Shown: positions 8,566 through 16,560 of the stretch, one piece after another
Numbering within the stretch: the first letter of the stretch is position 1
How the letters are laid out: every line of letters begins with the position of its first letter
From: Streptomyces olivochromogenes
GTDB taxonomy: Bacteria > Actinomycetota > Actinomycetes > Streptomycetales > Streptomycetaceae
Assembly (NCBI RefSeq): GCF_001514115.1
Contig: NZ_KQ948453.1
Location: forward strand, 1 to 64,000
Direction: 5' to 3'
Length of the DNA stretch: 64,000 bases
Notes under the pieces: model-generated
Database searches by the model: none
What the model saw: only the letters and a program-made list of their open reading frames with translations
Told to the model about the DNA's origin: nothing
Translations under genes and position numbers: made by a program

Positions 8566-8573
8566 CGCGGTCG

Positions 8574-8579
8574 ACGGTA
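8574..8579 (-). promoter_or_regulatory. -10-like hexamer for SCP2 gene
   Basis: Minus-strand TACCGT, 8 nt before the ATG at 8565. Confidence 0.35.
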
Positions 8580-8595
8580 CCGCAGCGCTTCGAGG

Positions 8596-8601
8596 TAGCG
8601 T
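8596..8601 (+). promoter_or_regulatory. -10-like hexamer for the gene at 8608
   Basis: TAGCGT ends 6 nt before the ATG at 8608; no ribosome-binding site. Fits a leaderless transcript. Confidence 0.45.
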
Positions 8602-8607
8602 CGGGGC

Positions 8608-8919
8608 ATGAACGAGTCAGTGTCGGAGGCCGGGGCTCCGCAGGGCCCGACGCCGGAGCCCGAGGTTCCGGTCGAGGTCGAACCCGAACTCGAGTACGAC
8701 CCCGCCGCCCCGGCCCCGCTGGACGTGGACCGCACCCCCACCGGGAACGCCGAGGTCGACGCCCAGCTCGACCGGCTGGGCGACGCCGACCACCTCGCCA
8801 CGGACGGACATGTCGAGGTGTACGAGGATGTACACCGGGGGCTGCGCGACGCGCTGACCGCGCTCGACGCCCGCCCGGGACCTCCGGCGCCCCCTACACC
8901 GTACGACCGCAGGAGCTGA
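8608..8919 (+). CDS. small acidic Pro/Glu-rich protein
   Basis: 103 aa. The first half is rich in Pro, Glu and Val (PEPEVPVEVEPELEYDP) and likely disordered. The second half (GNAEVDAQLDRLGDADHL, then VEVYEDVHRGLRDAL) is predicted helical. It lies 7 bp upstream of tlyA, so the two are almost certainly cotranscribed. No family function recognised; a similar small gene before tlyA in other Streptomyces would be expected but was not checked. Confidence 0.75.
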   Translation: MNESVSEAGAPQGPTPEPEVPVEVEPELEYDPAAPAPLDVDRTPTGNAEVDAQLDRLGDADHLATDGHVEVYEDVHRGLRDALTALDARPGPPAPPTPYDRRS

Positions 8920-8926
8920 ACCCAAC

Positions 8927-9742
8927 GTGGCAGGAGTGGCACGCCGCCGCCTCGACGCCGAGCTGGTCCGCCGGAAGCTCGCCCGCTCGCGCGAGCACGC
9001 CAGCCAGCTGATCGCCGCCGGCCGGGTGAGCGTCGGCAAGACCCTCGCGACCAAACCCGCCACCCAGGTGGAGACCGCGGCCGCGATCGTGGTCACCCAG
9101 GACGACAGCGACCCCGACTACGTCTCGCGCGGCGGGCACAAGCTCGCGGGCGCCCTGGCGGCCTTCGTACCCCAGGGACTGAAGGTCGAGGGGCGGCGGG
9201 CGCTGGACGCCGGAGCGTCCACCGGAGGCTTCACCGACGTACTGCTGCGCTCGGGCGCCTCCCATGTCGTCGCCGTCGACGTCGGCTACGGTCAACTCGC
9301 CTGGTCTCTGCAGAGCGATGAACGCGTCACCGTCAAGGACCGTACGAACGTACGCGAGTTGACGTTGGAGGCGATCGATGGGGAGCCCGTGGATCTTGTT
9401 GTCGGGGATCTGTCCTTCATCCCGCTCGGCCTGGTGCTGCCCGCCCTCGTGCGGTGCGCGGCGCCCGACGCCGATCTGGTGATGATGGTCAAGCCGCAGT
9501 TCGAGGTGGGGAAGGAACGGCTGGGGAGTGGTGGAGTCGTACGCAGTCCGGAACTGCGCGCCGAGGCGGTGCGCGGAGTGGCCCGGCGGGCCGCGGAGCT
9601 GGGGCTCGGGGTGAAGGGCGTGACCGCGAGTCCGCTGCCCGGACCCTCGGGCAATGTCGAGTACTTTCTGTGGCTGCGTGCCGAGGCACCCGAACTCGAC
9701 CCGGCCGACGTTGACCGTGCAGTGGCGGAGGGGCCGCGTTGA
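8927..9742 (+). CDS. tlyA: TlyA-family ribosomal RNA 2'-O-methyltransferase
   Basis: 271 aa. N-terminal S4 RNA-binding domain (RRRLDAELVRRKLARSREHA, residues about 5-60), then a FtsJ/RrmJ-like SAM domain with motif I LDAGASTGGFTDVLL near residue 93, VDVGYGQL, and VVGDLSFI. Mycobacterial TlyA methylates C1409 of 16S and C1920 of 23S rRNA and its loss gives capreomycin resistance; whether this protein does both is not visible. The GTG at 8927 has AGGAG at 8911-8915. It overlaps the NAD kinase gene by TTGA. Confidence 0.93.
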   Translation: MAGVARRRLDAELVRRKLARSREHASQLIAAGRVSVGKTLATKPATQVETAAAIVVTQDDSDPDYVSRGGHKLAGALAAFVPQGLKVEGRRALDAGASTGGFTDVLLRSGASHVVAVDVGYGQLAWSLQSDERVTVKDRTNVRELTLEAIDGEPVDLVVGDLSFIPLGLVLPALVRCAAPDADLVMMVKPQFEVGKERLGSGGVVRSPELRAEAVRGVARRAAELGLGVKGVTASPLPGPSGNVEYFLWLRAEAPELDPADVDRAVAEGPR

Positions 9743-10644
9743 CAGAGACCCGAGCTCGTACTGTTTTCCTGCTCGCCCACACCGGGCGGCCGGCCGCGAT
9801 CCGCAGCGCAGAACTCGTGGTCCAGGGGCTGCTGCGCTCCGGGATCGGGGTGCGTGTGCTGGAGGCGGAGGCGGCCGATCTGCCGCTGCCGCCCGAGGTG
9901 GAGCTGGTGAAGGAAGCCACTCCGCAGTGCCTCGACGGATGCGAACTGCTGATCGTGCTCGGCGGTGACGGCACACTGCTGCGCGGCGCCGAGTTCGCCC
10001 GCGCCTCCGGCGTGCCGATGCTCGGCGTCAACCTCGGCAGCGTCGGCTTCCTCGCGGAGGCCGAGCGTGACGACCTCGACAAGGTCGTCGACCGGGTCGT
10101 GACCAAGGCGTACGAGGTCGAGGAACGCATGACCGTCGACGTCGTCGTCCACCAGAACGGCGACATCGTGCACACCGACTGGGCGCTCAACGAGGCCGCC
10201 GTGCAGAAGGTCTCCGCCGAGAAGCTCCTCGAGGTCATCCTGGAGATCGACGGGCGGCCGGTCACCGGCTTCGGCTGCGACGGCATCGTCTGCGCGACCC
10301 CGACCGGGTCCACGGCGTACGCCTTCTCCGCCGGCGGACCCGTCGTCTGGCCCGAGGTCGAGGCGCTGCTCATGGTGCCGATCAGCGCGCACGCGCTGTT
10401 CGCCAAGCCGATGGTGACCTCGCCGAACTCGGTGCTCGCGGTGGAGGTGCTGCCGCACATTCCGCCGGGGGTGCTGTGGTGCGACGGGCGGCGGACGGTG
10501 GAGCTGCCGCCGGGGGCGCGGGTCGAGGTACGGCGGGGGGCCGTGCCGGTGCGGCTGGCCCGGCTGCACCACGCCTCGTTCACCGACCGGCTGGTGGCCA
10601 AGTTCGCGCTGCCGGTTTCCGGCTGGCGCGGGGCGCCGCACTGA
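9739..10644 (+). CDS. nadK: NAD kinase
   Basis: 301 aa. Converts NAD to NADP using ATP or polyphosphate. Signature GGDGTLLRGAEFA around residue 74 (the catalytic Asp is in GGDG), LGVNLGSVGFLAE, ALNEAAV, and the second motif GIVCATPTGSTAYAFSAGGP. Normal family length. The TTG start overlaps the tlyA stop (TTGA). The tlyA-nadK-recN order is conserved in actinobacteria (Rv1694-Rv1696 in Mycobacterium tuberculosis). Confidence 0.96.
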   Translation: MTETRARTVFLLAHTGRPAAIRSAELVVQGLLRSGIGVRVLEAEAADLPLPPEVELVKEATPQCLDGCELLIVLGGDGTLLRGAEFARASGVPMLGVNLGSVGFLAEAERDDLDKVVDRVVTKAYEVEERMTVDVVVHQNGDIVHTDWALNEAAVQKVSAEKLLEVILEIDGRPVTGFGCDGIVCATPTGSTAYAFSAGGPVVWPEVEALLMVPISAHALFAKPMVTSPNSVLAVEVLPHIPPGVLWCDGRRTVELPPGARVEVRRGAVPVRLARLHHASFTDRLVAKFALPVSGWRGAPH

Positions 10645-10670
10645 CACTCCCGTCAGGTCCACTCCCGTGG

Positions 10671-10702
10671 GTGACAAGGCACTGTTTGTAGGTGCTTGTC
10701 AC
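10671..10702. promoter_or_regulatory. inverted repeat between nadK and recN
   Basis: GTGACAAGGCAC (10671-10682) pairs with GTGCTTGTCAC (10692-10702), one base bulged, 9-nt loop. Either a nadK terminator hairpin or an operator ahead of recN. A related half-site pair, TGTCAC and GTGACA, occurs at 13499-13518. Confidence 0.6.
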
Positions 10703-10757
10703 CTGCGGGTTCGCGGCTGCGGGGCGGGGGCCGTCGCACATCCGTGGCTGGACCTCG

Positions 10758-10763
10758 TAAGGT
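10758..10763 (+). promoter_or_regulatory. -10-like hexamer for recN
   Basis: TAAGGT lies 7 nt before the GTG at 10771, suggesting a leaderless recN transcript in addition to any readthrough from nadK. Confidence 0.4.
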
Positions 10764-10770
10764 CGTGTCC

Positions 10771-12501
10771 GTGTTGGAGGAGATGCGGATACGGTCGCTC
10801 GGAGTCATCGACGACGCGGTCGTCGAGCTGTCACCAGGCTTCACCGCCGTGACCGGTGAGACCGGTGCGGGCAAGACGATGGTGGTCACCAGCCTCGGGC
10901 TGCTGCTCGGCGGGCGCGCGGACCCCGCCCTCGTACGGATCGGCGCCAAGAACGCCGTCGTGGAGGGGCGGATCACCGTACCCACGGGCGGTACGGCGAT
11001 CGTACGGGCCGAGGAGGCGGGCGCCGAGCTCGACGACGGCGCGCTGCTGATCAGCCGTACCGTTTCGGCCGAGGGACGCTCACGGGCACACCTGGGCGGC
11101 CGTTCCGTCCCGGTCGGCGTGCTCGCCGAGCTGGCCGACGAGCTGGTGGCCGTGCACGGGCAGACCGACCAGCAGGGGCTGCTCAAACTGTCCCGGCAGC
11201 GGCAGGCGCTCGACCGGTACGCCGGGGACGCGGTCGCCGTGCCGCTCGCCAAGTACGCGGGGGCCTACCGGCGGCTGCGGGCCATCTCGGCCGAGCTGGA
11301 CGAGATCACCACACGCGCGCGTGAGCGGGCCCAGGAAGCCGACCTGCTGCGCTTCGGACTCGACGAGATCGCCGCGGTCGAGCCGCGCGCCGGCGAGGAC
11401 GCGGAACTGTCGGCGGAGGCGGAGCGGCTCGGGCACGCGGAGGCGCTCGCGTCCGCCGCCACGGCCGCCCACGCCGCGCTCGCGGGCAATCCCGAGGACC
11501 CCGAGGGCATCGACGCGGCCACGCTCGTCGCGGGCGCGCACCGGGCCCTGGAGGCCGTACGGTCGCACGACGCCGCGCTCGCCGGGCTGTCCGGGCGGAT
11601 CGGGGAGATCAACATCCTGCTGCGCGACGTGGCGGGGGAGCTGGCCGGGTACGCCGACGACCTCGACGCCGATCCGTTGCGGCTCGCGGCCGTGGAGGAG
11701 CGCCGCGCCGCGCTCACCCAGCTGACCCGGAAGTACGGCGAGAACATCGACGCCGTACTCGCGTGGGCCGAGCAGGGCGCCGCGCGGCTCCTCGAACTCG
11801 ACGGCGACGACGAGCGGATCGACGAGCTGACCGGCGAGCGGGACGCGCTGCGGGCCGAACTGGGCGGGCTTGCGCAGGCGCTGACGGATGCCCGCACCGA
11901 GGCCGCCGAACGGTTCGCCGCCGCCGTGACCGCCGAGCTGGCCTCGCTCGCCATGCCGCACGCGCGCGTGTCGTTCGAGATCCGGCAGAGCGACGACCCC
12001 GAGGGCGTGGAACTCGGCGGGCGCACCGTCGCGTACGGGCCCGCGGGCGTGGACGAGGTCGAGCTGCTGCTCGCCCCGCATCCCGGGGCGCCGCCGCGGC
12101 CCATCGCCAAGGGGGCCTCCGGTGGTGAGCTCTCACGCGTGATGCTCGCGGTGGAGGTCGTCTTCGCGGGGACCGACCCTGTGCCGACGTATCTCTTCGA
12201 CGAGGTCGACGCCGGTGTGGGTGGCAAGGCCGCGGTCGAGATCGGGCGGCGGCTGGCCAAGCTCGCCAAGAGCGCCCAGGTCGTCGTGGTGACCCATCTG
12301 CCGCAGGTCGCCGCGTTCGCCGACCGGCAGCTGCTGGTCGAGAAGACCAACGACGGGTCTGTGACGCGCTCCGGGGTGAAGGTGCTCGAGGGGGAGGAGC
12401 GGATTCGGGAGCTGTCCCGGATGCTGGCGGGGCAGGAGGACTCGGAGACGGCCCGGGCGCATGCGGAGGAGTTGCTGGCCACGGCTCGGGGCGACCGGTA
12501 G
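10771..12501 (+). CDS. recN: DNA repair protein RecN
   Basis: 576 aa from the GTG at 10771 (M-LEEMRIRSLGVID, the usual RecN N-terminus). SMC-like ATPase of double-strand-break repair. Walker A GETGAGKT near residue 30, a central coiled coil rich in Ala/Glu/Arg (about 150-370), signature GGELSRVMLAVEV, Walker B YLFDEVDAGVGG near residue 475 and the D-loop following. Full length. Other in-frame starts exist at 10765 (GTG), 10774 (TTG) and 10783 (ATG). No actinobacterial LexA box was seen upstream. Confidence 0.95.
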   Translation: MLEEMRIRSLGVIDDAVVELSPGFTAVTGETGAGKTMVVTSLGLLLGGRADPALVRIGAKNAVVEGRITVPTGGTAIVRAEEAGAELDDGALLISRTVSAEGRSRAHLGGRSVPVGVLAELADELVAVHGQTDQQGLLKLSRQRQALDRYAGDAVAVPLAKYAGAYRRLRAISAELDEITTRARERAQEADLLRFGLDEIAAVEPRAGEDAELSAEAERLGHAEALASAATAAHAALAGNPEDPEGIDAATLVAGAHRALEAVRSHDAALAGLSGRIGEINILLRDVAGELAGYADDLDADPLRLAAVEERRAALTQLTRKYGENIDAVLAWAEQGAARLLELDGDDERIDELTGERDALRAELGGLAQALTDARTEAAERFAAAVTAELASLAMPHARVSFEIRQSDDPEGVELGGRTVAYGPAGVDEVELLLAPHPGAPPRPIAKGASGGELSRVMLAVEVVFAGTDPVPTYLFDEVDAGVGGKAAVEIGRRLAKLAKSAQVVVVTHLPQVAAFADRQLLVEKTNDGSVTRSGVKVLEGEERIRELSRMLAGQEDSETARAHAEELLATARGDR

Positions 12502-12582
12502 TTCCCTGCGTCCGCGGGCGGGGCCGGCTTTTTGCGTCGCTCCGCGACGGGCGCCTTGACCGCTCCGCGGTCCTTATCTTCG

Positions 12583-12654
12583 CCGCTCCGCGGCGCGTTC
12601 CCCGCCCCTTCGGCCGCTCCGCGGCGCGTTCCCCGCCCCTTCGGCCGCTCCGCG
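12583..12654. repeat. 31-bp tandem repeat downstream of recN
   Basis: Two perfect copies (12583-12613 and 12614-12644) plus a 10-bp partial copy of a unit starting CCGCTCCGCGGCGCG. The flanks (12535-12582 and 12655-12690) contain more scattered GCTCCGCGG words, so the whole 194-bp gap is repeat-like and shows no gene. Confidence 0.9.
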
Positions 12655-12695
12655 CCCCCGACCCCGCCCGCTCCGCGGGCCCCTGGAGTCGTCGC

Positions 12696-13439
12696 ATGAT
12701 CACCAGCTTCGGTACCGCCGTCGCCGCCACCCGCGCCACCCTCGCAGGCCTGCGCACCAAGGCCCCGGGTGGCCCGGAGCGCTGGCAGCGTACGAACTAC
12801 GCCGGACGCACCGTCGAGTTGTACGCCGGCCCCGCCACCGCCCTCGGAGCGGCGCTCGCGGCCGCGCGCGTCCACCGGGGTGCCGGGGCCGCGGTCCTGG
12901 CCGCCGGGGCGTGCGGCGCGTACGACGACGTGGTCGGGGCGGGGGACCCGCGCCGGGGGTTCCGGGCGCATCTGGGGGCGCTGAAGGACGGTGAGGTGAC
13001 CAGCGGGGCGGTCAAGCTGTTCGGGATCTCGGCCGCGGGGCTGGTGGCGGGGGCGCTGCTCAAGGAGCGGCCTGTGGACAAGCTGCTCGCGGGGGTCGTG
13101 ATCGCCGGGAGCGCGCACTTCGTCAACCTCGTGGATGTCCGGCCGGGGCGGGCCGCCGGCGCGGTGCTCGCGCTGGGGGCTCCGGGGCTGCTGCGGGGCG
13201 GACCCGCCGGGCGGCTGTCGGCCGCGGCGATGGGCGCGGCGGCGGCCGTGTTCCCCGACGACCTCGGCCAGCGCGCGATGATCGGCGACACCGGGGCCCA
13301 CGCGCTCGGCGCCGCGCTGGGCAGCGCGATCGTCGCGGGCAACGGGCGGGCCGGGCTCCTCGCCCATGCCGCGGCGCTGGTGGCCGCGACCGTGTACGGG
13401 GACAAGGTCAGCGAGACGGTCGCGCGAGCGCTGGGGTGA
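12696..13439 (+). CDS. degenerate MraY/WecA-like membrane protein
   Basis: 247 aa with at least six short hydrophobic helices. Several landmarks resemble the polyprenyl-phosphate sugar-1-phosphate transferase family: GAYDDVVGAGDPRRGFRAHL recalls the family's DDxxG...KGF.GH segment, HFVNLVDVRPGRA recalls the NLxD motif, and MIGDTGAHALGAALGS recalls MGDTGSxxLG. It is shorter than MraY (about 360 aa), with early helices missing. It may be an inactive or simplified relative, or a lipid-linked glycan enzyme working with the adjacent glycosyltransferase. No ribosome-binding site before the ATG. Confidence 0.75.
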   Translation: MITSFGTAVAATRATLAGLRTKAPGGPERWQRTNYAGRTVELYAGPATALGAALAAARVHRGAGAAVLAAGACGAYDDVVGAGDPRRGFRAHLGALKDGEVTSGAVKLFGISAAGLVAGALLKERPVDKLLAGVVIAGSAHFVNLVDVRPGRAAGAVLALGAPGLLRGGPAGRLSAAAMGAAAAVFPDDLGQRAMIGDTGAHALGAALGSAIVAGNGRAGLLAHAAALVAATVYGDKVSETVARALG

Positions 13440-13498
13440 GGGGCGGACACCCCGTCGGGCGTCCAGCGAAGGACAACCCGTCGCGAAGACACGCGACT

Positions 13499-13518
13499 TG
13501 TCACTCTTGTGGGTGACA
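13499..13518. promoter_or_regulatory. inverted repeat upstream of glycosyltransferase gene
   Basis: TGTCAC (13499-13504) and GTGACA (13513-13518) with an 8-nt spacer, in the 259-bp gap before the GT4 gene. Possible operator; otherwise I see nothing definite in this gap. Confidence 0.4.
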
Positions 13519-13698
13519 GGTGTGGTCGAGTTGGGCGCTGCGCCGCGAGGCTTGCTCCGATGGCGGTCCCGGAACACCCGTACGGCCTGGCATCCTTGGC
13601 GTAGTACGCGGAGCACGACGTGCGGTACCCCCCCTCTGCCTTTCCCCCCTGTACGTTCTCCGTGCCCGTCCGACGCCGAAACCAGGAGCCCCGGCCAC

Positions 13699-14835
13699 GT
13701 GAGCCACGTGAGCAGCCACTCACCGCACGGTCAGTCGCCGCTGCGCACCGTGCAGGTGCTCGGCGGCGCAAGCGCGGGCAGCAGCGTGCATGTGCGGTCG
13801 CTGGCCTCGGGGCTCGTCGCCCGGGGGGTGCGGGTCACCGTGTGCGCACCCGCCGAGGCCGACCTCGCGTACGGGTTCAGTGGCGTCGGCGCCCAGCACG
13901 TTCCCGTGCCGCGCAGCAGCGATCCGGCCGCCGTGGCCGCGCTGCGGGCGGCCTGCGCGGACGCCGACCTCGTGCACGCGCACGGGCTGCACGCCGCGCT
14001 GCGGGCCGCGCTCGCGCTCAGCGGGCGGCGCACCCCGCTCGTCGTCACCTGGCACACCCGTTCGCACGCGGAGGGCGCGCGGGCGCATCTGCTGCGGTTG
14101 CTGGAGCGGCGGGTCGCCAGGGCCGCGGCGGTGGTGCTGGGTTCCTCGTCCGACCTCGTGGACCGCGCCCGCAGGCGCGGGGCACGGGACGCCCGGCTCG
14201 CGGCCGTCGCGTTCCCGACGCCACGCAAGGCCGTCGAGTACGGGGACCCCGACCGGCTCCGCCACAAGGCGCGGGCCGAACTCGGCGCCACCGAACGCCC
14301 GTTGCTCATGGCCGTCGGTTCCCTCGACCGGCACCGCGGATACGACACCCTGCTGGACGCCTCGCGCGCGTGGCGCTCGCTCGACCCCGTGCCGCTCCTG
14401 GTGATCGCCGGGGAGGGGCCGCTGCGGGCGGCCCTCCAGCGGCGGATCGAGGACGAGGAGCTGCCGGTGCGGCTCGTCGGGCGGCGCGACGACGTCTCCG
14501 AGCTGCTCCTGGCCTCCGATCTCGCGGTGCTGCCGAGCGGTCGGGAGTCCCGTTCCGTGCTCGCCCAGGAGGCCCTGCACGCGCGTGTGCCGCTCGTCGC
14601 GACCGCCGTCGGAGGTATCCCCGAACTGGTCGGCGACGCGGCCGAACTCGTCCCGCGCGCGGACGCCGACGCGCTCGCCGCGGCCGTCGTACGGCTGCTC
14701 GGGGACGATGATCGCCGGGAGTTGCTCAAGGAGCGGGGGGTGCGGCAGGCCGCGACCTGGCCGACCGAGGACGAGACCGTCGCCCAAGTGCTCAGCGTCT
14801 ACGACGAGTTGACCCAGACAAGGCCCCTTGCCTAG
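13699..14835 (+). CDS. GT4-family glycosyltransferase
   Basis: 378 aa, GT-B fold. The N-terminal Rossmann domain begins TVQVLGGASAGSSVHVRSLA, where a Gly-rich loop binds the acceptor or phosphate. The C-terminal donor domain has VIAGEGPLRAAL and the EX7E-type motif ESRSVLAQEAL near residue 282, followed by VATAVGGIPELV, which places NDP-sugar. Retaining GT4 enzyme; sugar and acceptor unknown. The GTG at 13699 has AGGAG at 13684-13688; the frame is open upstream but lacks a better start. It follows the MraY-like gene, suggesting a shared envelope-glycan role. Confidence 0.88.
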   Translation: MSHVSSHSPHGQSPLRTVQVLGGASAGSSVHVRSLASGLVARGVRVTVCAPAEADLAYGFSGVGAQHVPVPRSSDPAAVAALRAACADADLVHAHGLHAALRAALALSGRRTPLVVTWHTRSHAEGARAHLLRLLERRVARAAAVVLGSSSDLVDRARRRGARDARLAAVAFPTPRKAVEYGDPDRLRHKARAELGATERPLLMAVGSLDRHRGYDTLLDASRAWRSLDPVPLLVIAGEGPLRAALQRRIEDEELPVRLVGRRDDVSELLLASDLAVLPSGRESRSVLAQEALHARVPLVATAVGGIPELVGDAAELVPRADADALAAAVVRLLGDDDRRELLKERGVRQAATWPTEDETVAQVLSVYDELTQTRPLA

Positions 14836-14850
14836 GAGCCGTCCGGTGGC

Positions 14851-16503
14851 TCAGGGCACGTGCCGTCGCGCTCGTAGTGCCAGGCTCAACGCCAGTACCG
14901 TCTGCGGGTCGTCCAGGTCCGTGCCCAGCAACTCCCCGATCCGGGCGAGCCGGTTGTAGAGGGTCTGCCGGTTCAGGTGCAGCTCGCGCGCCGTCTCCGC
15001 CTTGCGGCCCGCGTGCGCCAGGTACGTCTCCAGCGTGGGCAGCAGCGGCGGCTTGGAGCGGAGGTCGTGGTCGCGGAGGGGGCCGATGGCGCGGTCCACG
15101 AAGGCCGCCAGGTCCGGATGGTCGCGCAGCCGCCACAGGAGCAGGTCGGTGTCGAGGCGGCGGGCGTCGTACCAGGGGCGGTCCGTCAGGCCCTGCGCGG
15201 CCGTGGCCGTCTCCGCCGCGTGCCGCAGGCCCGCCGAGGCCGCCGCCCAGCCGCCCGCGACCCCGACCACCACCACGGGCGGCTGGGCCCCCGGCCGCTG
15301 CATGCCCGCGCGCTCCACACCCGCCCTGAGGGCCGCCGCGACCCGGTCCGCGACCGCCGCGCGTTCGGACTCCGAACGCAGGCCCAGCAGCAGGGGGACG
15401 CGGCCCTCGACCGGGCGTACGCCCAGAAGGACCGGCACTCCCACCGAGGCCAGCTCCTCCGCGACCGCGCGCGCCAGGACGGCCCAGCCGCCACCGGGGG
15501 AGGGGCCGTCGGCGAGCCGCATCACGACCGGCAGGAGCGGGCTGTTGCCGGGCTTGAAGCCGAGCACGCGGGCCTGTGCGGGGGCGTCCTCGGCGGCGAT
15601 ACGGCCTTCCGCGAGGTCGGTGAGGAAGTCGCCGCGTCCGCGTGCCGCGAGTTCCTCCTCCTGACGGGCCTGCATGAGGACGACGGCCAGGATGCCCGCG
15701 GCCCGCTCCGCCGCGATCCGGTGCACGGGGGCGACCGGGGCGCTGACGGGCAGGAGGACCAGCCGGGCGCGTACCGAACCGGTGCCGGGGCCGCCGCCCG
15801 GCACGTCCACGAGGGTCGTCCCGGCGGGCGGCTCCTCCTTGTGCTGGCCGCGCATCCCCTCCCACACCTGGAGCGGATCGGCGCCCGCGGAGCCGGCCCC
15901 CGCGGCGTACAGGAGCTGTCCGTCCGCGGTTTCCAGGAAGACGGGGTTGCCGCTGAAGTCGGCGAGGATGCCGAGGACCTGGGGTATGCCCCCGCCGCCG
16001 AGCAGGGCCTCGGTACAGCGCCGGTGCACTTCCTCGGCCCGCTGCAGCAGCGCGTAGTGGCCGTTGACGATCTCGGTGTGGATCTCCTCCGTGACCGCCA
16101 CGAAGGGCACCTCGCGGTGCAGCTGGACCAGCGGGAGACCGGCGGAGCGCGCCGTGTCCACGAGGGCCGAGGGCAGCCGGGTGAAGCGCGGGCCGAGCTC
16201 CACGACGAGCGCCGCGATACCGCGCTCCGCGAGCGTGCGGACGAACGCGCGCTGGTCGGCGGGGCGGGTGCCGAGGCCGTAGCCCGTGGTCAGGAGCAGC
16301 TCGCCGCCCTTGAGGAGCGAGGCGATGTTCGGGACCTCGCCCGCGTGCACCCAGCGCACGGTGCGGCCCAGCCGGTCGGCGCCCGCGAGGATCTCCGGCA
16401 GCCCGCTGCGCAGCCCGGGCAGCTCCAGAGCCCGCTGCACGGTGATTCCGGCGCCCTGGGTGTCGTATCGACTGTCCAAGTGGCTGTCCAAACGGCTGTC
16501 CAT
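14851..16503 (-). CDS. PucR-family transcriptional regulator
   Basis: 550 aa. N-terminal PucR domain (VQRALELPGLRSGLPEILAG, then VRWVHAGEVPNIASLLKGGE and LLTTGYGLG), a middle GAF/GGDEF-like region, and a C-terminal PucR helix-turn-helix (TARELHLNRQTLYNRLARI). Family members control purine catabolism and other nitrogen or secondary-metabolism genes. The N-terminus MDSRLDSHLDSR is a small repeat, absent in typical family starts, so the GTG at 16440 was considered; but TAGCGT lies 7 nt before the ATG at 16503, favouring a leaderless start there. It may regulate the oxidase gene upstream of it. Confidence 0.9.
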   Translation of the reverse strand: MDSRLDSHLDSRYDTQGAGITVQRALELPGLRSGLPEILAGADRLGRTVRWVHAGEVPNIASLLKGGELLLTTGYGLGTRPADQRAFVRTLAERGIAALVVELGPRFTRLPSALVDTARSAGLPLVQLHREVPFVAVTEEIHTEIVNGHYALLQRAEEVHRRCTEALLGGGGIPQVLGILADFSGNPVFLETADGQLLYAAGAGSAGADPLQVWEGMRGQHKEEPPAGTTLVDVPGGGPGTGSVRARLVLLPVSAPVAPVHRIAAERAAGILAVVLMQARQEEELAARGRGDFLTDLAEGRIAAEDAPAQARVLGFKPGNSPLLPVVMRLADGPSPGGGWAVLARAVAEELASVGVPVLLGVRPVEGRVPLLLGLRSESERAAVADRVAAALRAGVERAGMQRPGAQPPVVVVGVAGGWAAASAGLRHAAETATAAQGLTDRPWYDARRLDTDLLLWRLRDHPDLAAFVDRAIGPLRDHDLRSKPPLLPTLETYLAHAGRKAETARELHLNRQTLYNRLARIGELLGTDLDDPQTVLALSLALRARRHVP

Positions 16504-16510
16504 GCAGCGG

Positions 16511-16516
16511 ACGCTA
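16511..16516 (-). promoter_or_regulatory. -10-like hexamer for the PucR gene
   Basis: Minus-strand TAGCGT, 7 nt before the ATG at 16503; no ribosome-binding site. Confidence 0.5.
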
Positions 16517-16560
16517 CCCGGGGAGGCCTCCCGGAGGCATGTCCGAGGCCGGGCCGCTCA

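Noticed and set aside
10645..10770. SOS control of recN
   Set aside because: No GAAC-N4-GTTC LexA box and no TTGTCRGTG-type alternative damage promoter; the dyad present does not match either.
12535..12690. CRISPR array or mobile-element end after recN
   Set aside because: The tandem 31-bp copies abut directly with no spacers, there are no cas genes, and no transposase or terminal inverted repeats are present.
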